Shown here: in pieces, positions 47,063-56,264 of the stretch | Position numbering within the stretch: the stretch's first letter is position 1 | Layout of the letters: every line of letters starts with the position of its first letter | Assembly (NCBI GenBank): GCA_963802205.1 | Contig: CAWDHW010000015.1 | Location: 1-64,000 of the forward strand | Direction: 5' to 3' | Source: DYRB01 sp963802205 | Lineage (GTDB): Bacteria > Pseudomonadota > Gammaproteobacteria > Chromatiales > Chromatiaceae | Length of the DNA: 64,000 nucleotides | Program-made: the position numbers and the translations under genes | The notes under the pieces: generated by a model | The model's input: only the letters and a program-made list of their open reading frames with translations | Databases searched by the model: none | Told to the model about the DNA's origin: nothing

Positions 47063-48301
47063 TCAATCGGCAGGGTCTTCGCCGTTGACGCCCAGCGCCC
47101 GCCGGATGGCCGCAATGCGCGCCTCGCGGATGCGCTGCGGGATCAGGCCGGGCGCCACCCCGGCGACGATGGCACCCTGGTTGAGCCCTGCGGCGGCGGC
47201 GAAGGCCGAATGCAACCGCTCGGCCTGGGGATAGGGGCGCTCGGCGTAGCCGCCGCGGCCGCGGAAGTCCGCCTCGCAGGCCAACAGCATCTGCTGGAAA
47301 CGCTCCGGCCTGCGGAAGGCGTCAGCCCCCTCCAGCAGATCCAGGACTGTCCCCGGGCGCAGGTCATCGATCTTGTGCACCAGGCCGTGATAGCGCGCCG
47401 TGATGCGGGCCAGGTCCAGGAACCGGCGCGGGGTCCGCAGGCGTTCCCCAAGGGCCTCCAGGAGGGCCACACTTCGCGCCTCGTGGCCGTGGTGACTGGG
47501 TAGGACGTCCCCGGGGGTTGTGGCCTTGCCCAGGTCGTGGGTCAGGGCCGCGAAGCGCACCTCGGGGTCGGGCGACAGGCGTGCGGCCATGTCCACCACC
47601 ATCATGGTGTGGACGCCGGTGTCTATCTCCGGGTGCCACATGGCGGGCTGGGGGATACCCCACAGGCGATCGACCTCCGGGAAGAGTCGTCCAAGGGCGC
47701 CGCAGGCGCGCAGGGTCTCGAAGAAACGCGAGGGGGTCGCCTCCCCCAGGGCCTTGGCCAGTTCCACCCAGACCCGCTCGGGGACCAGGGCATCGACCTC
47801 CCCAGCCGCCACCATGGCCCGCATGAGAACCAGGGTCTCCGGGGCTACGGTGAAGCCCAAGTCGGCGAAGCGCGCGGCAAAGCGTGCCAGGCGCAGGATG
47901 CGCACCGGGTCCTCGGCAAAGGCCGGGGAGATGTGGCGCAGAACCCGTGCCTCGATGTCTTCCAGGCCATGGTAAGGGTCGATCAGGGTCCCGTCCGCAT
48001 CCTCTGCCAGGGCGTTGATGGTGAGGTCGCGCCGTTGCAGGTCCTCCGCGAGCGTCACGTCCGGGTCGGCATGGACGGCAAAGCCATGGTAGCCGGGGGC
48101 GGTCTTGCGCTCGGTGCGCGCAAGCGCGTACTCCTCCTTGGTCTGTGGGTGCAGGAAGACGGGGAAATCACGGCCCACCTGCGTATAACCCTGGGCCAGC
48201 AGCTCGGCCGCCGTCGCCCCCACCACCACGAAGTCGCGCTCCCGTACCGGGCGACCGAGCAGGCGGTCGCGCACGGCGCCACCGACAAGGTAGGCCCTCA
48301 T
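47063..48301 (-). CDS. cca: CCA tRNA nucleotidyltransferase (multifunctional, with HD domain)
   Basis: The product has 412 residues. The class II nucleotidyltransferase head has YLVGGAVRDRLLGRPVRERD with the metal Asp pair, RRDLTINALAED, and EDPVRILRLARFAARFADLG. The HD phosphohydrolase domain has HTMMVVDMAARL and ALTHDLGKATTP. It repairs the 3' CCA of tRNAs. The ATG overlaps the stop of the DUF4126 gene by 4 bases. Confidence 0.96.
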   Translation of the reverse strand: MRAYLVGGAVRDRLLGRPVRERDFVVVGATAAELLAQGYTQVGRDFPVFLHPQTKEEYALARTERKTAPGYHGFAVHADPDVTLAEDLQRRDLTINALAEDADGTLIDPYHGLEDIEARVLRHISPAFAEDPVRILRLARFAARFADLGFTVAPETLVLMRAMVAAGEVDALVPERVWVELAKALGEATPSRFFETLRACGALGRLFPEVDRLWGIPQPAMWHPEIDTGVHTMMVVDMAARLSPDPEVRFAALTHDLGKATTPGDVLPSHHGHEARSVALLEALGERLRTPRRFLDLARITARYHGLVHKIDDLRPGTVLDLLEGADAFRRPERFQQMLLACEADFRGRGGYAERPYPQAERLHSAFAAAAGLNQGAIVAGVAPGLIPQRIREARIAAIRRALGVNGEDPAD

Positions 48302-49017
48302 GCCCCCGGGGCCCCGCTACCCTGGTCCGGTCGGGAGACGGGCTCTCCCGCGGTCAGGCGCGGGGGCTCTGGGGCCGAGGCCGGTGGCGGAAGGATTGGG
48401 GGCGGGGGCTCCGGTTCGGTCGCCATGCCGAACAGGCGTCCGATGCTCGCAAAGAGGCGCCTGATCCCCCGCCAGAGCTTGGGCAGGAGCCAGACCAGCA
48501 GTACCAGGAAGACCGCCAGCAGGACCAGGAAGACCGCCGGGTGCATCACCGCGGCCCAGAGCCCGGCAAAGACCCCGATATCCTCGGTGACGGAAGCCGC
48601 CCAATTGGTGAAGGGCTCCGGGGAGGCATTGATGAGGACCCGGGTCCCTGCCTTGGCGGCGTGGGTGGTAGCGGCCAAGCCCCCACCCACCAGGGTCGCG
48701 GCCAGTTCAGCCGCGGGGCCGACGTCGCCGATCGCCCCCGCGGCGAGCATGGCCCCGGCCGGGATGCGGATGAAGGTGTGCAGGGTGTCCCAAACACTAT
48801 CGAGCCCTGGGACCTTGTCGGCGAAGAACTCCACCGCGTACATGGCCCCGGCGGCAAGCATCACCAGCGGGTCACTCAGGATGTCCAGGCCCGCCGGCAG
48901 GTCCACCTGCCCGGTGGCCCCGAGGAAGCCCAGTACCAGCATGGTGGCGTAGAGGTTGATGCCGCTGGCCCAGCCGACACCGAGGGTCAGGGCGAGGGTC
49001 TGTGTCAGGTTCTCCAC
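48298..49017 (-). CDS. DUF4126 membrane protein
   Basis: The product has 239 residues with several hydrophobic helices. Family-like blocks are LALTLGVGWASGINLYATML, PLVMLAAGAMYAVEFFADKV and PGLDSVWDTLHTFIRIPAGA, followed by GGGLAATTHAAKAGTRVLIN, two further helices and a long Pro-rich cytoplasmic tail. The function is unknown. It is probably co-transcribed with cca (4-base overlap). Confidence 0.82.
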   Translation of the reverse strand: MENLTQTLALTLGVGWASGINLYATMLVLGFLGATGQVDLPAGLDILSDPLVMLAAGAMYAVEFFADKVPGLDSVWDTLHTFIRIPAGAMLAAGAIGDVGPAAELAATLVGGGLAATTHAAKAGTRVLINASPEPFTNWAASVTEDIGVFAGLWAAVMHPAVFLVLLAVFLVLLVWLLPKLWRGIRRLFASIGRLFGMATEPEPPPPILPPPASAPEPPRLTAGEPVSRPDQGSGAPGA

Positions 49018-49108
49018 GGCTTGGCTCCAATGAGACAGGGGTGCCGATTATAGCCCCAGAGTCTTGGCGGGCGTGCCTTGGCCTTGCCGATGCCCTTGAA
49101 TACGCTGC

Positions 49109-51214
49109 TTAGATCGGTGGAAATGCCCTCGCGACCCCAAGCTCCCGCCGCAACACCGCCAGGTCTTCGATGGGGGCCGAGCACTGGGTCCCGGCACAGC
49201 GGTAGGCCCTGACCCCGGGTCCGGGGACCATCCCCGCAAGCGCGCCGGGAAGGTCGCCCTCCCCCGCCGGGATGGCCAACACCAGGCGTCGCGGTCGATA
49301 GCCCTCCTGGGCAAACCCCTGCCACTGCGCAAGGGCCTCTCCCTCGCCGCGGACGATCACCGTCTCCGGGGGCTCCAGGTATTCATCCAGGGCGGCCAGC
49401 AGGCTGGCATGGGCATAGGGGATGCGGCGCATGGACTCGGCGGCGAGTCGAAGGGTCCCAGCGGCGGCATCGAGGTAGCGAGGCTCCCCCAGCAAGTGCC
49501 CGAGACGTTGCAGGACCCGGGCGGCGATGCCATTGCCGGACGGGATGGACTCGTCCCCCAGGGGCTTTGGCCTATGGATCAGGTCCTCGTGCCCGCGGGC
49601 GGTAAAGTAGAAACCGCCCTCGTCGGGGTCGGCAAAGTCCGCCAGCAGGACCTCCGTAACGGCCAGGGCGAGGTCCAGATCATCGCGCCGCCAGCGGGTC
49701 TGGAGCAGTTCCAGCAGGGCATCCAGCAGATAGGCGTAGTCGTCCAGGTAGGCGTCCAGGTGGGCATTCCCCGCCCTGTAGGTCGCCAGCAAGCGCCCCT
49801 CCCGCCACAGGGTCCCACGGATGAATCCCAAGGCACGCTCGGCAGAGGCCAGGTAGTCGGGTCGGCCCAGCACCCGGGCAGCGCGAGCCATTCCCTTGAT
49901 CATCAGCGCATTCCAGGAGGTAAGCACCTTGTCGTCCAGCCCTGGGTGAATGCGCCCTTCCCGCGCCGCGAAGAGCTTGGCACGGGCGCCCGCCAGCGAT
50001 GTTTCGACCTGCACCTCCCGCAGATCCAGGTCGGCGGCAACCTCCGCCTTGGTGAGGTAGCCATGCAGGTGCCAGGCCCCCTCGAAATTGGCGGGGCGGT
50101 CGAGCCCATAGCAGGCGGCAACGACCGAGTACTCCTCGGGGGTCAGCAGGGCCCGGACCTCGTCACGCTGCCAGGCATAGAAACGCCCCTCGTGCCCCTC
50201 GCTGTCGGCATCCAGGGTGGACCAATAGCCGCCCTCGGGGGATTGCATCTCGCGTATCACCCAATCGGCGGTGGCCACCGCGGCGTCTCGGAACAGCGGG
50301 TCCCCGGTCGCCGCCCAGGCGTCGCAGCACAGGGCCAGCAGGGGCCCATTGTCGTAGAGCATCTTCTCGAAGTGAGGGATCATCCAGAGGTCGTCCACCG
50401 AGTAGCGGCAGAAGCCCCCGCCGATCTGGTCGGTGAGCCCGCCGCGGATCATTCGCCCCAGGGTGTGGGTCGCCATGTGCAGCGCCTGAATGTCCGGATG
50501 TCCTGCCACAGCGGTGGCAGACCAGTGGCGGAGCAGGAACTCCAGGTTGGTCGGGTGGGGGAACTTCGGGGCGCGGCCGAAACCGCCGTGCTCGGCGTCG
50601 AAGCTCCCGGCGAGCTGACGCCGCGCACCCTCCAATGGGGCCGCGTCGGGGATGTCCCCGGGGCGCGGCTCCAGCTCGGCCATGGCCTGTATCAAGGCCG
50701 CATTCTGCTCGTCGATGGCCCCGCGCTGTTCGCGGTAGGCGCGCTCCACCTGCTCCAGGAGATGGGTGAAGGCCGGCAGGCCGTGGCGCGACTCCCGCGG
50801 GAAATAGGTCCCGGCAAAGAAGGGGCGGAGACTCCCCGGCATCAGAAACACCGTCAGCGGCCAACCGCCGGCACGTTGGGCCAGCAGTTGGTGGGCGGAC
50901 TGATAGACCTTATCCAGGTCCGGGCGCTCCTCGCGGTCCACCTTGATGTTGACGAAGAGCCGGTTCATCGCCGCCGCTGTGGCCGGGTCCTCGAAGGACT
51001 CGTGGGCCATGACATGGCACCAGTGGCAGGCGGAATAGCCGATGGAGAGCAGGATGGGTCTGTCAGTCTCCCGGGCCAGGGTCAGGGCCTCCGGGCACCA
51101 GGGCCACCAGTCCACCGGGTTGTGGACATGTTGGAGCAGGTAAGGACTGGTGGACCCGGCCAGACGATTGGCTGGCCGATTGGGGGAGCGGTCCGGGGAG
51201 GCTGCGTGGGTCAT
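49109..51214 (-). CDS. Thioredoxin-fold / six-hairpin glycosidase-like protein (SSP411/YyaL family)
   Basis: The product has 701 residues. The N-terminal thioredoxin-like DUF255 domain has NRLAGSTSPYLLQHVHNPVD and the CxxC site in SIGYSACHWCHVMAHESFED; the rest is an alpha/alpha toroid resembling six-hairpin glycosidases (FEKMLYDNGPLLALCCDAWA, DDKVLTSWNALMIKGMARAA). The family is widespread and poorly characterised. The start MTHAASPD at 51214 follows the family; a longer frame upstream contains a repeat (51304-51344) and is not expected to be coding. Confidence 0.9.
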   Translation of the reverse strand: MTHAASPDRSPNRPANRLAGSTSPYLLQHVHNPVDWWPWCPEALTLARETDRPILLSIGYSACHWCHVMAHESFEDPATAAAMNRLFVNIKVDREERPDLDKVYQSAHQLLAQRAGGWPLTVFLMPGSLRPFFAGTYFPRESRHGLPAFTHLLEQVERAYREQRGAIDEQNAALIQAMAELEPRPGDIPDAAPLEGARRQLAGSFDAEHGGFGRAPKFPHPTNLEFLLRHWSATAVAGHPDIQALHMATHTLGRMIRGGLTDQIGGGFCRYSVDDLWMIPHFEKMLYDNGPLLALCCDAWAATGDPLFRDAAVATADWVIREMQSPEGGYWSTLDADSEGHEGRFYAWQRDEVRALLTPEEYSVVAACYGLDRPANFEGAWHLHGYLTKAEVAADLDLREVQVETSLAGARAKLFAAREGRIHPGLDDKVLTSWNALMIKGMARAARVLGRPDYLASAERALGFIRGTLWREGRLLATYRAGNAHLDAYLDDYAYLLDALLELLQTRWRRDDLDLALAVTEVLLADFADPDEGGFYFTARGHEDLIHRPKPLGDESIPSGNGIAARVLQRLGHLLGEPRYLDAAAGTLRLAAESMRRIPYAHASLLAALDEYLEPPETVIVRGEGEALAQWQGFAQEGYRPRRLVLAIPAGEGDLPGALAGMVPGPGVRAYRCAGTQCSAPIEDLAVLRRELGVARAFPPI

Positions 51215-51564
51215 GGCTGGCGACCTGATATCTCGGGGCGGCGGGGTGCCGGGGGATCGGATCATGGGGGCGAAGGCGTTGACACCCCAGGGGGCGAGCC
51301 CACGGGTAGGGTGGACAAGCGCAGCGCAGTCCACCGGGTAACCCCCTGCGTCTGAACAGGGAGAGTGGACGGCGCTACCATTGAGGATGGGTTGGAGAGG
51401 CTGACCCGCGAGAAACGCGACTTACTGGCCAAGCGGCGGATTGAAGACCGCCCGCCTTGACGAACGCAACAGATAGGCTATGAGGTACGGCCCAAGTCCA
51501 GGATCTGTTAGGCTTGCGCCCCCGCCCGCGACCCCCTTGCGGCCTTAAGCCTTCGTGAGCCCCC
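51215..51564. other. Divergent intergenic region between the SSP411-like gene and rlmI
   Basis: About 350 bases. It holds the palindromic repeat at 51304-51344 and otherwise nothing that I can identify. It must carry divergent promoters. Confidence 0.45.
51304..51344. repeat. Small palindromic repeat
   Basis: GGGTAGGGTGGACAAGCGCA and then GCGCAGTCCACCGGGTAACC form an imperfect hairpin (GGTGGAC 51310-51316 against GTCCACC 51329-51335). This sequence type is a common intergenic repeat. It lies in the divergent spacer before rlmI. Confidence 0.7.
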
Positions 51565-52758
51565 ATGAATACCCCAGAACTCCGCCTGCTGAAGGACCAG
51601 GAACGCCGCCTGGTCGCCGGCCATTGTTGGATCTACAGCAACGAGGTCAACACCCAGGCGACCCCGCTCAAGGCCTTCGAGCCCGGCCAGGCGGTGCAGG
51701 TGATCGGCCACAGCGGGCGCTGGCTGGGTCACGCCTACGTCAATCCGCACTCTCTGATCTGCGCCCGTCTGGTCAGCCGTAACCAGGCCCACCCGCTGAG
51801 CCCGAGCCTCTGGGTGCGCCGCATCCATACCGCCCTGGAACTGCGCGAGCGGCTCTATGCGGAGCCTTTCTATCGTCTGATCTTCGGCGAGAGCGACGGG
51901 CTCCCCGGACTGGTGGTGGACCGCTATGGGGACCTGCTGGCGGTGCAGATCACCACCGCCGGGATGGAACGCGCCCGCGGCGATGTGCTGGCCGCCCTGG
52001 AGCAGGTCCTGCGTCCCAAGGTCATCGTCCTGCGCAACGACACCAGTTCGCGGGAGTTGGAGGGGCTGCCCCAGGGGGTCGAGACCATCCTCGGCACGGC
52101 ACCGGAGACCCTGGAGCTGATCGAGCACGGGACCCGTTTCCTGATCTCGCCGTTGACCGGACAGAAGACCGGCTGGTTCTACGACCAGGCGGAGAACCGC
52201 GGGCGCCTGGCGCGCTTCGGCAGCCCCAAGCGGGTGCTGGATGTGTGCTCCTACATCGGTGCCTGGGGGGTGCAGGCGGCGATGCGCGGGGCCGAGGTGG
52301 TGTGCGTGGACAGCTCCGAGGCGGCCCTGGGGCGGGTGGCGGAGAACGCCGAACGCAACGGCGTCTTCGATCGCATGAGCGCCCGCCACGGCGACGCCTT
52401 CGACGCCCTGCGGGAGCTGCGCGAGCAGAACGAGCGCTTCGATCTGGTCATTCTCGACCCGCCGGCCTTTATGAAGCGGCGCAAGGACGAGAAGGAGGGT
52501 ACCCAGGCCTATGCCCGCCTCAACCGCCTGGGACTGGATGTCCTGGAGCCCGGCGGGCTGCTGGTGACGTCCTCCTGCTCCTTCCACATGGGCCGCGACA
52601 CCTTCCTGCGCACCGTGCAGGGGGCCGGGCGCCGCGCCGGCCGCACCCTACAAATGCTGGAGGCCGGTCAGCAGGGCCCGGACCATCCGGTCCACCCGGC
52701 CATCCCGGAGACGGCCTATCTCAAGACCTTCACCTTTAGGGCCCTGGGGGACGAGTGA
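51565..52758 (+). CDS. rlmI: 23S rRNA (cytosine-C5)-methyltransferase RlmI-like
   Basis: The product has 397 residues. It has an N-terminal PUA domain (LRLLKDQERRLVAGHCWIYS, FEPGQAVQVIGHSGRWLGHA), an EEHEE-like middle (FGESDGLPGLVVDRYGDLLA) and a Rossmann methyltransferase domain with VLDVCSYIGAWGVQAA, VVCVDSSEAAL, FDLVILDPPAFMKR and SSCSFHM, whose Cys is catalytic in this family. The target in E. coli is C1962 of 23S rRNA. There is a single gene transcript, convergent with the DUF486 gene. Confidence 0.92.
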   Translation: MNTPELRLLKDQERRLVAGHCWIYSNEVNTQATPLKAFEPGQAVQVIGHSGRWLGHAYVNPHSLICARLVSRNQAHPLSPSLWVRRIHTALELRERLYAEPFYRLIFGESDGLPGLVVDRYGDLLAVQITTAGMERARGDVLAALEQVLRPKVIVLRNDTSSRELEGLPQGVETILGTAPETLELIEHGTRFLISPLTGQKTGWFYDQAENRGRLARFGSPKRVLDVCSYIGAWGVQAAMRGAEVVCVDSSEAALGRVAENAERNGVFDRMSARHGDAFDALRELREQNERFDLVILDPPAFMKRRKDEKEGTQAYARLNRLGLDVLEPGGLLVTSSCSFHMGRDTFLRTVQGAGRRAGRTLQMLEAGQQGPDHPVHPAIPETAYLKTFTFRALGDE

Positions 52759-52767
52759 CCGCGCCCC

Positions 52768-53124
52768 TCAGGCGCCGAACAACTTGCTGCGGAACATAAA
52801 GAAGACGGCCCCGAGCAGGCAGAGCCCCGCCAGGTAATAGTCGAGCTTGAGGGGCTCCTTGAGGTAGATGATCGCAAAGGGGACAAAGACGGTCAGGGCG
52901 ATCACCTCCTGCATCACCTTCAACTGGGCCACGGACAGGGCGGTGTAGCCGATCCGGTTGGCGGGGACCTGGAGCATGTATTCGAAGAAGGCAATGCCCC
53001 AACTGATCAGGGCCGCCATCACCAGGGGCTTGGTATTGAGCTCCTTCAGGTGTGCATACCAGGCAAAGGTCATAAAGACGTTGCTGAGGGTCAGCAGCAG
53101 GATGGAGAGAACAACCGGGTTCAT
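52768..53124 (-). CDS. DUF486/DMT-like small membrane protein
   Basis: The product has 118 residues and four membrane helices. Blocks LLLTLSNVFMTFAWYAHLKE, ISWGIAFFEYMLQVPANRIG and YLKEPLKLDYYLAGLCLLGA are typical of the DUF486 branch of small drug/metabolite transporter-like proteins. The function is unknown. The ATG at 53124 was chosen. It is followed upstream (same strand) by the Kunitz lipoprotein gene, 38 bases away. Confidence 0.88.
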   Translation of the reverse strand: MNPVVLSILLLTLSNVFMTFAWYAHLKELNTKPLVMAALISWGIAFFEYMLQVPANRIGYTALSVAQLKVMQEVIALTVFVPFAIIYLKEPLKLDYYLAGLCLLGAVFFMFRSKLFGA

Positions 53125-53162
53125 GGCGTTAGGGACTCGTGCGGCAGGCGAGACGCTGGTGC

Positions 53163-53441
53163 TCAACCATGCCCCTCGCACTCTTTGACGCATGCCTCCA
53201 TGGACTGGTACGGGATGAAGCCGCCGCAGCCGCTCCAGTAGAAGGTCTTGCAGCGATTGTCGCGGAAGTCGTAGTAGATCTTGGGGATGGCGCCCTTGCA
53301 GTTACCGGGCTTGGGCTTGGCGACGCAGGCGACGGGGAGTTCGTCCTTGATGGCCTGGTCGCCTCCGCCACCGCAGCCCGCCAGGGCCAGAGCAAGGGCC
53401 AGGGTGGCGGTAAGGGCCAGGGTGGTTCGGAGATCGCGCAT
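53163..53441 (-). CDS. Kunitz/BPTI-domain lipoprotein
   Basis: The product has 92 residues with a lipoprotein signal ending LALAGC (acyl Cys23). The mature part is a single Kunitz domain with six cysteines: C39, C48, C64, C72, C84 and C88. Spacing is 8-15-7-11-3, while BPTI has 8-15-7-12-3. The family signature FYWSGCGG and AxxC..C are present. The reactive-site P1 position after the second Cys is Lys49 (NCKGAIPK), as in BPTI, which predicts inhibition of trypsin-like serine proteases in the periplasm or at the outer membrane. Bacterial Kunitz domains are uncommon. It is adjacent to glgC on the same strand (17 bases). Confidence 0.88.
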   Translation of the reverse strand: MRDLRTTLALTATLALALALAGCGGGGDQAIKDELPVACVAKPKPGNCKGAIPKIYYDFRDNRCKTFYWSGCGGFIPYQSMEACVKECEGHG

Positions 53442-53458
53442 GTCAGGGTCGCCGTGCG

Positions 53459-54691
53459 TCAGAAGACGTAACCCTTGGGAACCACCACCACCCCCTTGGC
53501 CGACACGGCGAAACGCTCGCGGTCCGCGCGCAAGTCGTAGCCGATGCGGGTATGTGCCGGAATGACCACGTCCTTCTCGACGATGCAGTTGCGCAGTTCC
53601 GCCCCCTCACCGACCTGGACCCCATCGAAGAGGATGGCGGCATCGACGATGGCCCCGTCGCGCACCCGCACCCGCGGGAACAGGATTGAGTGACTGACCC
53701 CGCCGCCGCTGATGACGGTCCCGGCGGCCAGCATGGAGTTGACGAAGATGCCCTCGGTCCCGGAGCGCCCCGGGACTGTCCGCGCCGGCGGATACTGGCC
53801 CTGGTGGGTACGGATGGTCCAGTCCTCCTGGTACAGGTCCAGGGGCGGCTGGGTCTCCAGCAGGGCCATGTTGGCGCGGTAGTAGGGATCTATCCCCGCC
53901 AGGTCGCACCAGTAGCGGTCCGGGGTGACCCGCCCGCGGGTCTCGCCGAAGCGGTAGGCCAGGACCCGCCGCGATGCGGTCAGGGGGGCAACGAGGTCGG
54001 GCCAGGGGTCAGCCCCGGTATCGCCGGCGGGCGACCCGGCGCCATCGACCTGACTGGGCCCGTGGTCCAGCACCTCAAGCAACAGGGCCTTGTCGATGAC
54101 GCAGACCCCCATGGCGGCGGGCAGGGCGCGGTTGCCCTCGGCCTCCGCCTGGGCCCCACCGACAGCCACCAGGTCTTGGACCCGCCCGTCGCCGTCCAGC
54201 TTAAGCTCGGTCACGCCCGCGGCGACGGTGGCAGAGCGAGCGGCCAGGGTGATCTCGGCCCCGGTCTCGCGGTGGGCGCGGATCAACTCCGCGTAGTCCA
54301 TGCGGTAGATGAGGTCGCCCGCCAACAGCAGGACAAGGTCGGCGTGGCTGCGTTCGAGCAGGTAGCGGTTCTGCGCCACGGCGTCCACGCCGCTGGCGTA
54401 CCAGGTTTGGCCGGCGCGCATCTGGGGCGGGATCGGGGTGATGAACTCCCCCAACTCCGGGTTGAAGACGCTCCAGCCGTCGCGCAGGTGTTTGTGCAGG
54501 GAGTGGGACTTGTACTGGGTCAGGACCAGGATGCGACGCAGGCCCGAGTGCAGGCAGTTGGTCAGGGTGAAGTCGATGACCCGGAACTTGCCGGCGAAGG
54601 GGACGGCGGCCTTTGGTCTGTGCTCGGTCAGGGGGTCGAGCCCGACGCCACGGGCGGTGGCATCGACCAGGGTCAGGGTGCGGGATGGCAT
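53459..54691 (-). CDS. glgC: GlgC-like nucleotidyltransferase homologue with degenerate active-site loop
   Basis: The product has 410 residues, usual for ADP-glucose pyrophosphorylase. The Rossmann domain (AAVPFAGKFRVIDFTLTNCL, VLTQYKSHSLHKHLRDGW, VLLLAGDLIYRMDYAELI) and C-terminal beta-helix are clear. However, the nucleotide loop, normally LILAGGRGSRLGPLT, reads LVDATARGVGLDPLT (residues 8-22, aligned without gaps), losing both Gly of GG and the second Arg. The FxEKP glucose-1-phosphate motif is also not visible. Catalysis is therefore doubtful; it may be a regulatory partner of another GlgC. Glycogen synthesis is the inferred context. Confidence 0.85.
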   Translation of the reverse strand: MPSRTLTLVDATARGVGLDPLTEHRPKAAVPFAGKFRVIDFTLTNCLHSGLRRILVLTQYKSHSLHKHLRDGWSVFNPELGEFITPIPPQMRAGQTWYASGVDAVAQNRYLLERSHADLVLLLAGDLIYRMDYAELIRAHRETGAEITLAARSATVAAGVTELKLDGDGRVQDLVAVGGAQAEAEGNRALPAAMGVCVIDKALLLEVLDHGPSQVDGAGSPAGDTGADPWPDLVAPLTASRRVLAYRFGETRGRVTPDRYWCDLAGIDPYYRANMALLETQPPLDLYQEDWTIRTHQGQYPPARTVPGRSGTEGIFVNSMLAAGTVISGGGVSHSILFPRVRVRDGAIVDAAILFDGVQVGEGAELRNCIVEKDVVIPAHTRIGYDLRADRERFAVSAKGVVVVPKGYVF

Positions 54692-54881
54692 GACGGGGGC
54701 CTCGGTCGGGTGAGGTGCGCGAGTCTAACGGGTCGCACGGGTCTGGTGCTACCGGCAACGCAGCCGGTCGGGGCTCACAGTCGGGGCTCGCCCGTCTTGC
54801 GCTGCCCCACCGCATCGGGCACCTTTGGCGCCTGCCGCAATCCCTTAGGCCCAACACCGAACCTGTCACGAGGACCCCGCC

Positions 54882-56255
54882 ATGACCCTGGAGCTTTCGA
54901 CCCTCACCGCCGTCTCGCCGGTAGATGGACGTTACGGGTCCAAGACCGCCGACCTGCGTCCGATCTTCAGCGAGTACGGGCTGATCCGACACCGCATCCT
55001 GGTGGAGGTGCGCTGGCTCCAGGCCCTGGCCCGTCACCCGCAGATCCCGGAGGTCCCGGAGCTGTCTGGCCATGCCGTGAACCTGCTGGAGGGCCTGGTG
55101 GAGCACTTCCAAGTCGAGGACGCCCAGCGCGTCAAGAACATCGAGCGCACCACCAATCACGACGTCAAGGCCGTGGAGTACTTCCTCAAGGAGCGCATCG
55201 CGGGCAACGCCGAGCTGGAGGCGGTGAGCGAGTTCATCCACTTCGCCTGCACCTCCGAGGACATCAACAACCTGGCCCAGGCCCTGATGATCCGCGAGGG
55301 TCGCGGCCAAGTCCTGCTGCCCCAGATGGACGCCGTCATCACCGCCATCCGCGACCTGGCCCATCGCTATGCCGAGGTCCCCATGCTGGCGCGCACCCAC
55401 GGCCAGCCCGCCTCTCCAACGACGCTCGGCAAGGAGATGGCCAACACCGTGCATCGCCTGCACGCCCAGCGCGAGCGCGTCGCCGGGGTCGATCTGCTGG
55501 GCAAGATCAACGGGGCCGTGGGCAACTACAATGCCCACCTGGTGGCCTATCCGGGGCTGGACTGGGCCGCCTTCGCGCGCGAATTTGTCGAATCCCTCGG
55601 GTTGACCTGGAACCCCTATACGATCCAGATCGAGCCCCACGACTACATGGCCGAACTATTCGACGCCACCGCCCGCTTCAATACCATCCTCATCGACTTC
55701 TGCAGGGACGCCTGGGGTTACATCTCGCTGGGCTATTTCAAGCAGAGGACGGTGGCCGGCGAGGTCGGCTCCTCGACCATGCCGCACAAGGTCAATCCCA
55801 TCGACTTCGAGAATGCCGAGGGCAATCTGGGCCTGGCCAACGCCGTCCTGGGGCACCTGAGCGAGAAGCTGCCCATCTCGCGCTGGCAGCGCGATCTGAC
55901 GGACTCCACGGTGCTGCGCAACCTTGGGGTGGGATTCGCCCACACCAGCATCGCGCTGCAATCGGCCCTGCGCGGCATTGGCAAGCTAGAGGCGGACCCG
56001 GCGCGCCTGGCGGCGGACCTGGACGCCAACTGGGAGGTCCTGGCGGAACCCATCCAGACGGTCATGCGGCGCTATGGGGTGGATCGCCCCTACGAGCGGC
56101 TTAAGGAACTGACCCGCGGCCAGCGCATCGGGCGCGAGGACCTGGAGCGTTTCATCGCCGGCCTGGCGATCCCCGAGCAGGCCAAGACCCAGTTGCGGGC
56201 CCTCACGCCGGCGACGTACATCGGCGATGCGAAGAAACAGGCACGGGCGATCTAA
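54882..56255 (+). CDS. purB: Adenylosuccinate lyase
   Basis: The product has 457 residues. It belongs to the fumarase/aspartase superfamily: LSTLTAVSPVDGRYGSKTAD, ERTTNHDVKAVEYFLKE, FIHFACTSEDINNLA, ARTHGQPASPTTLGKEMAN and the signature GEVGSSTMPHKVNPIDFENA. It acts in two steps of purine synthesis (SAICAR and adenylosuccinate cleavage). It is long-form, like E. coli PurB. It is divergent from the GlgC homologue. Confidence 0.96.
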   Translation: MTLELSTLTAVSPVDGRYGSKTADLRPIFSEYGLIRHRILVEVRWLQALARHPQIPEVPELSGHAVNLLEGLVEHFQVEDAQRVKNIERTTNHDVKAVEYFLKERIAGNAELEAVSEFIHFACTSEDINNLAQALMIREGRGQVLLPQMDAVITAIRDLAHRYAEVPMLARTHGQPASPTTLGKEMANTVHRLHAQRERVAGVDLLGKINGAVGNYNAHLVAYPGLDWAAFAREFVESLGLTWNPYTIQIEPHDYMAELFDATARFNTILIDFCRDAWGYISLGYFKQRTVAGEVGSSTMPHKVNPIDFENAEGNLGLANAVLGHLSEKLPISRWQRDLTDSTVLRNLGVGFAHTSIALQSALRGIGKLEADPARLAADLDANWEVLAEPIQTVMRRYGVDRPYERLKELTRGQRIGREDLERFIAGLAIPEQAKTQLRALTPATYIGDAKKQARAI

Positions 56256-56264
56256 AGAGACGCT

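Noticed and set aside
52245..52739. Second open frame inside rlmI
   Set aside because: The correct frame carries the methyltransferase motifs; this one is compositional.
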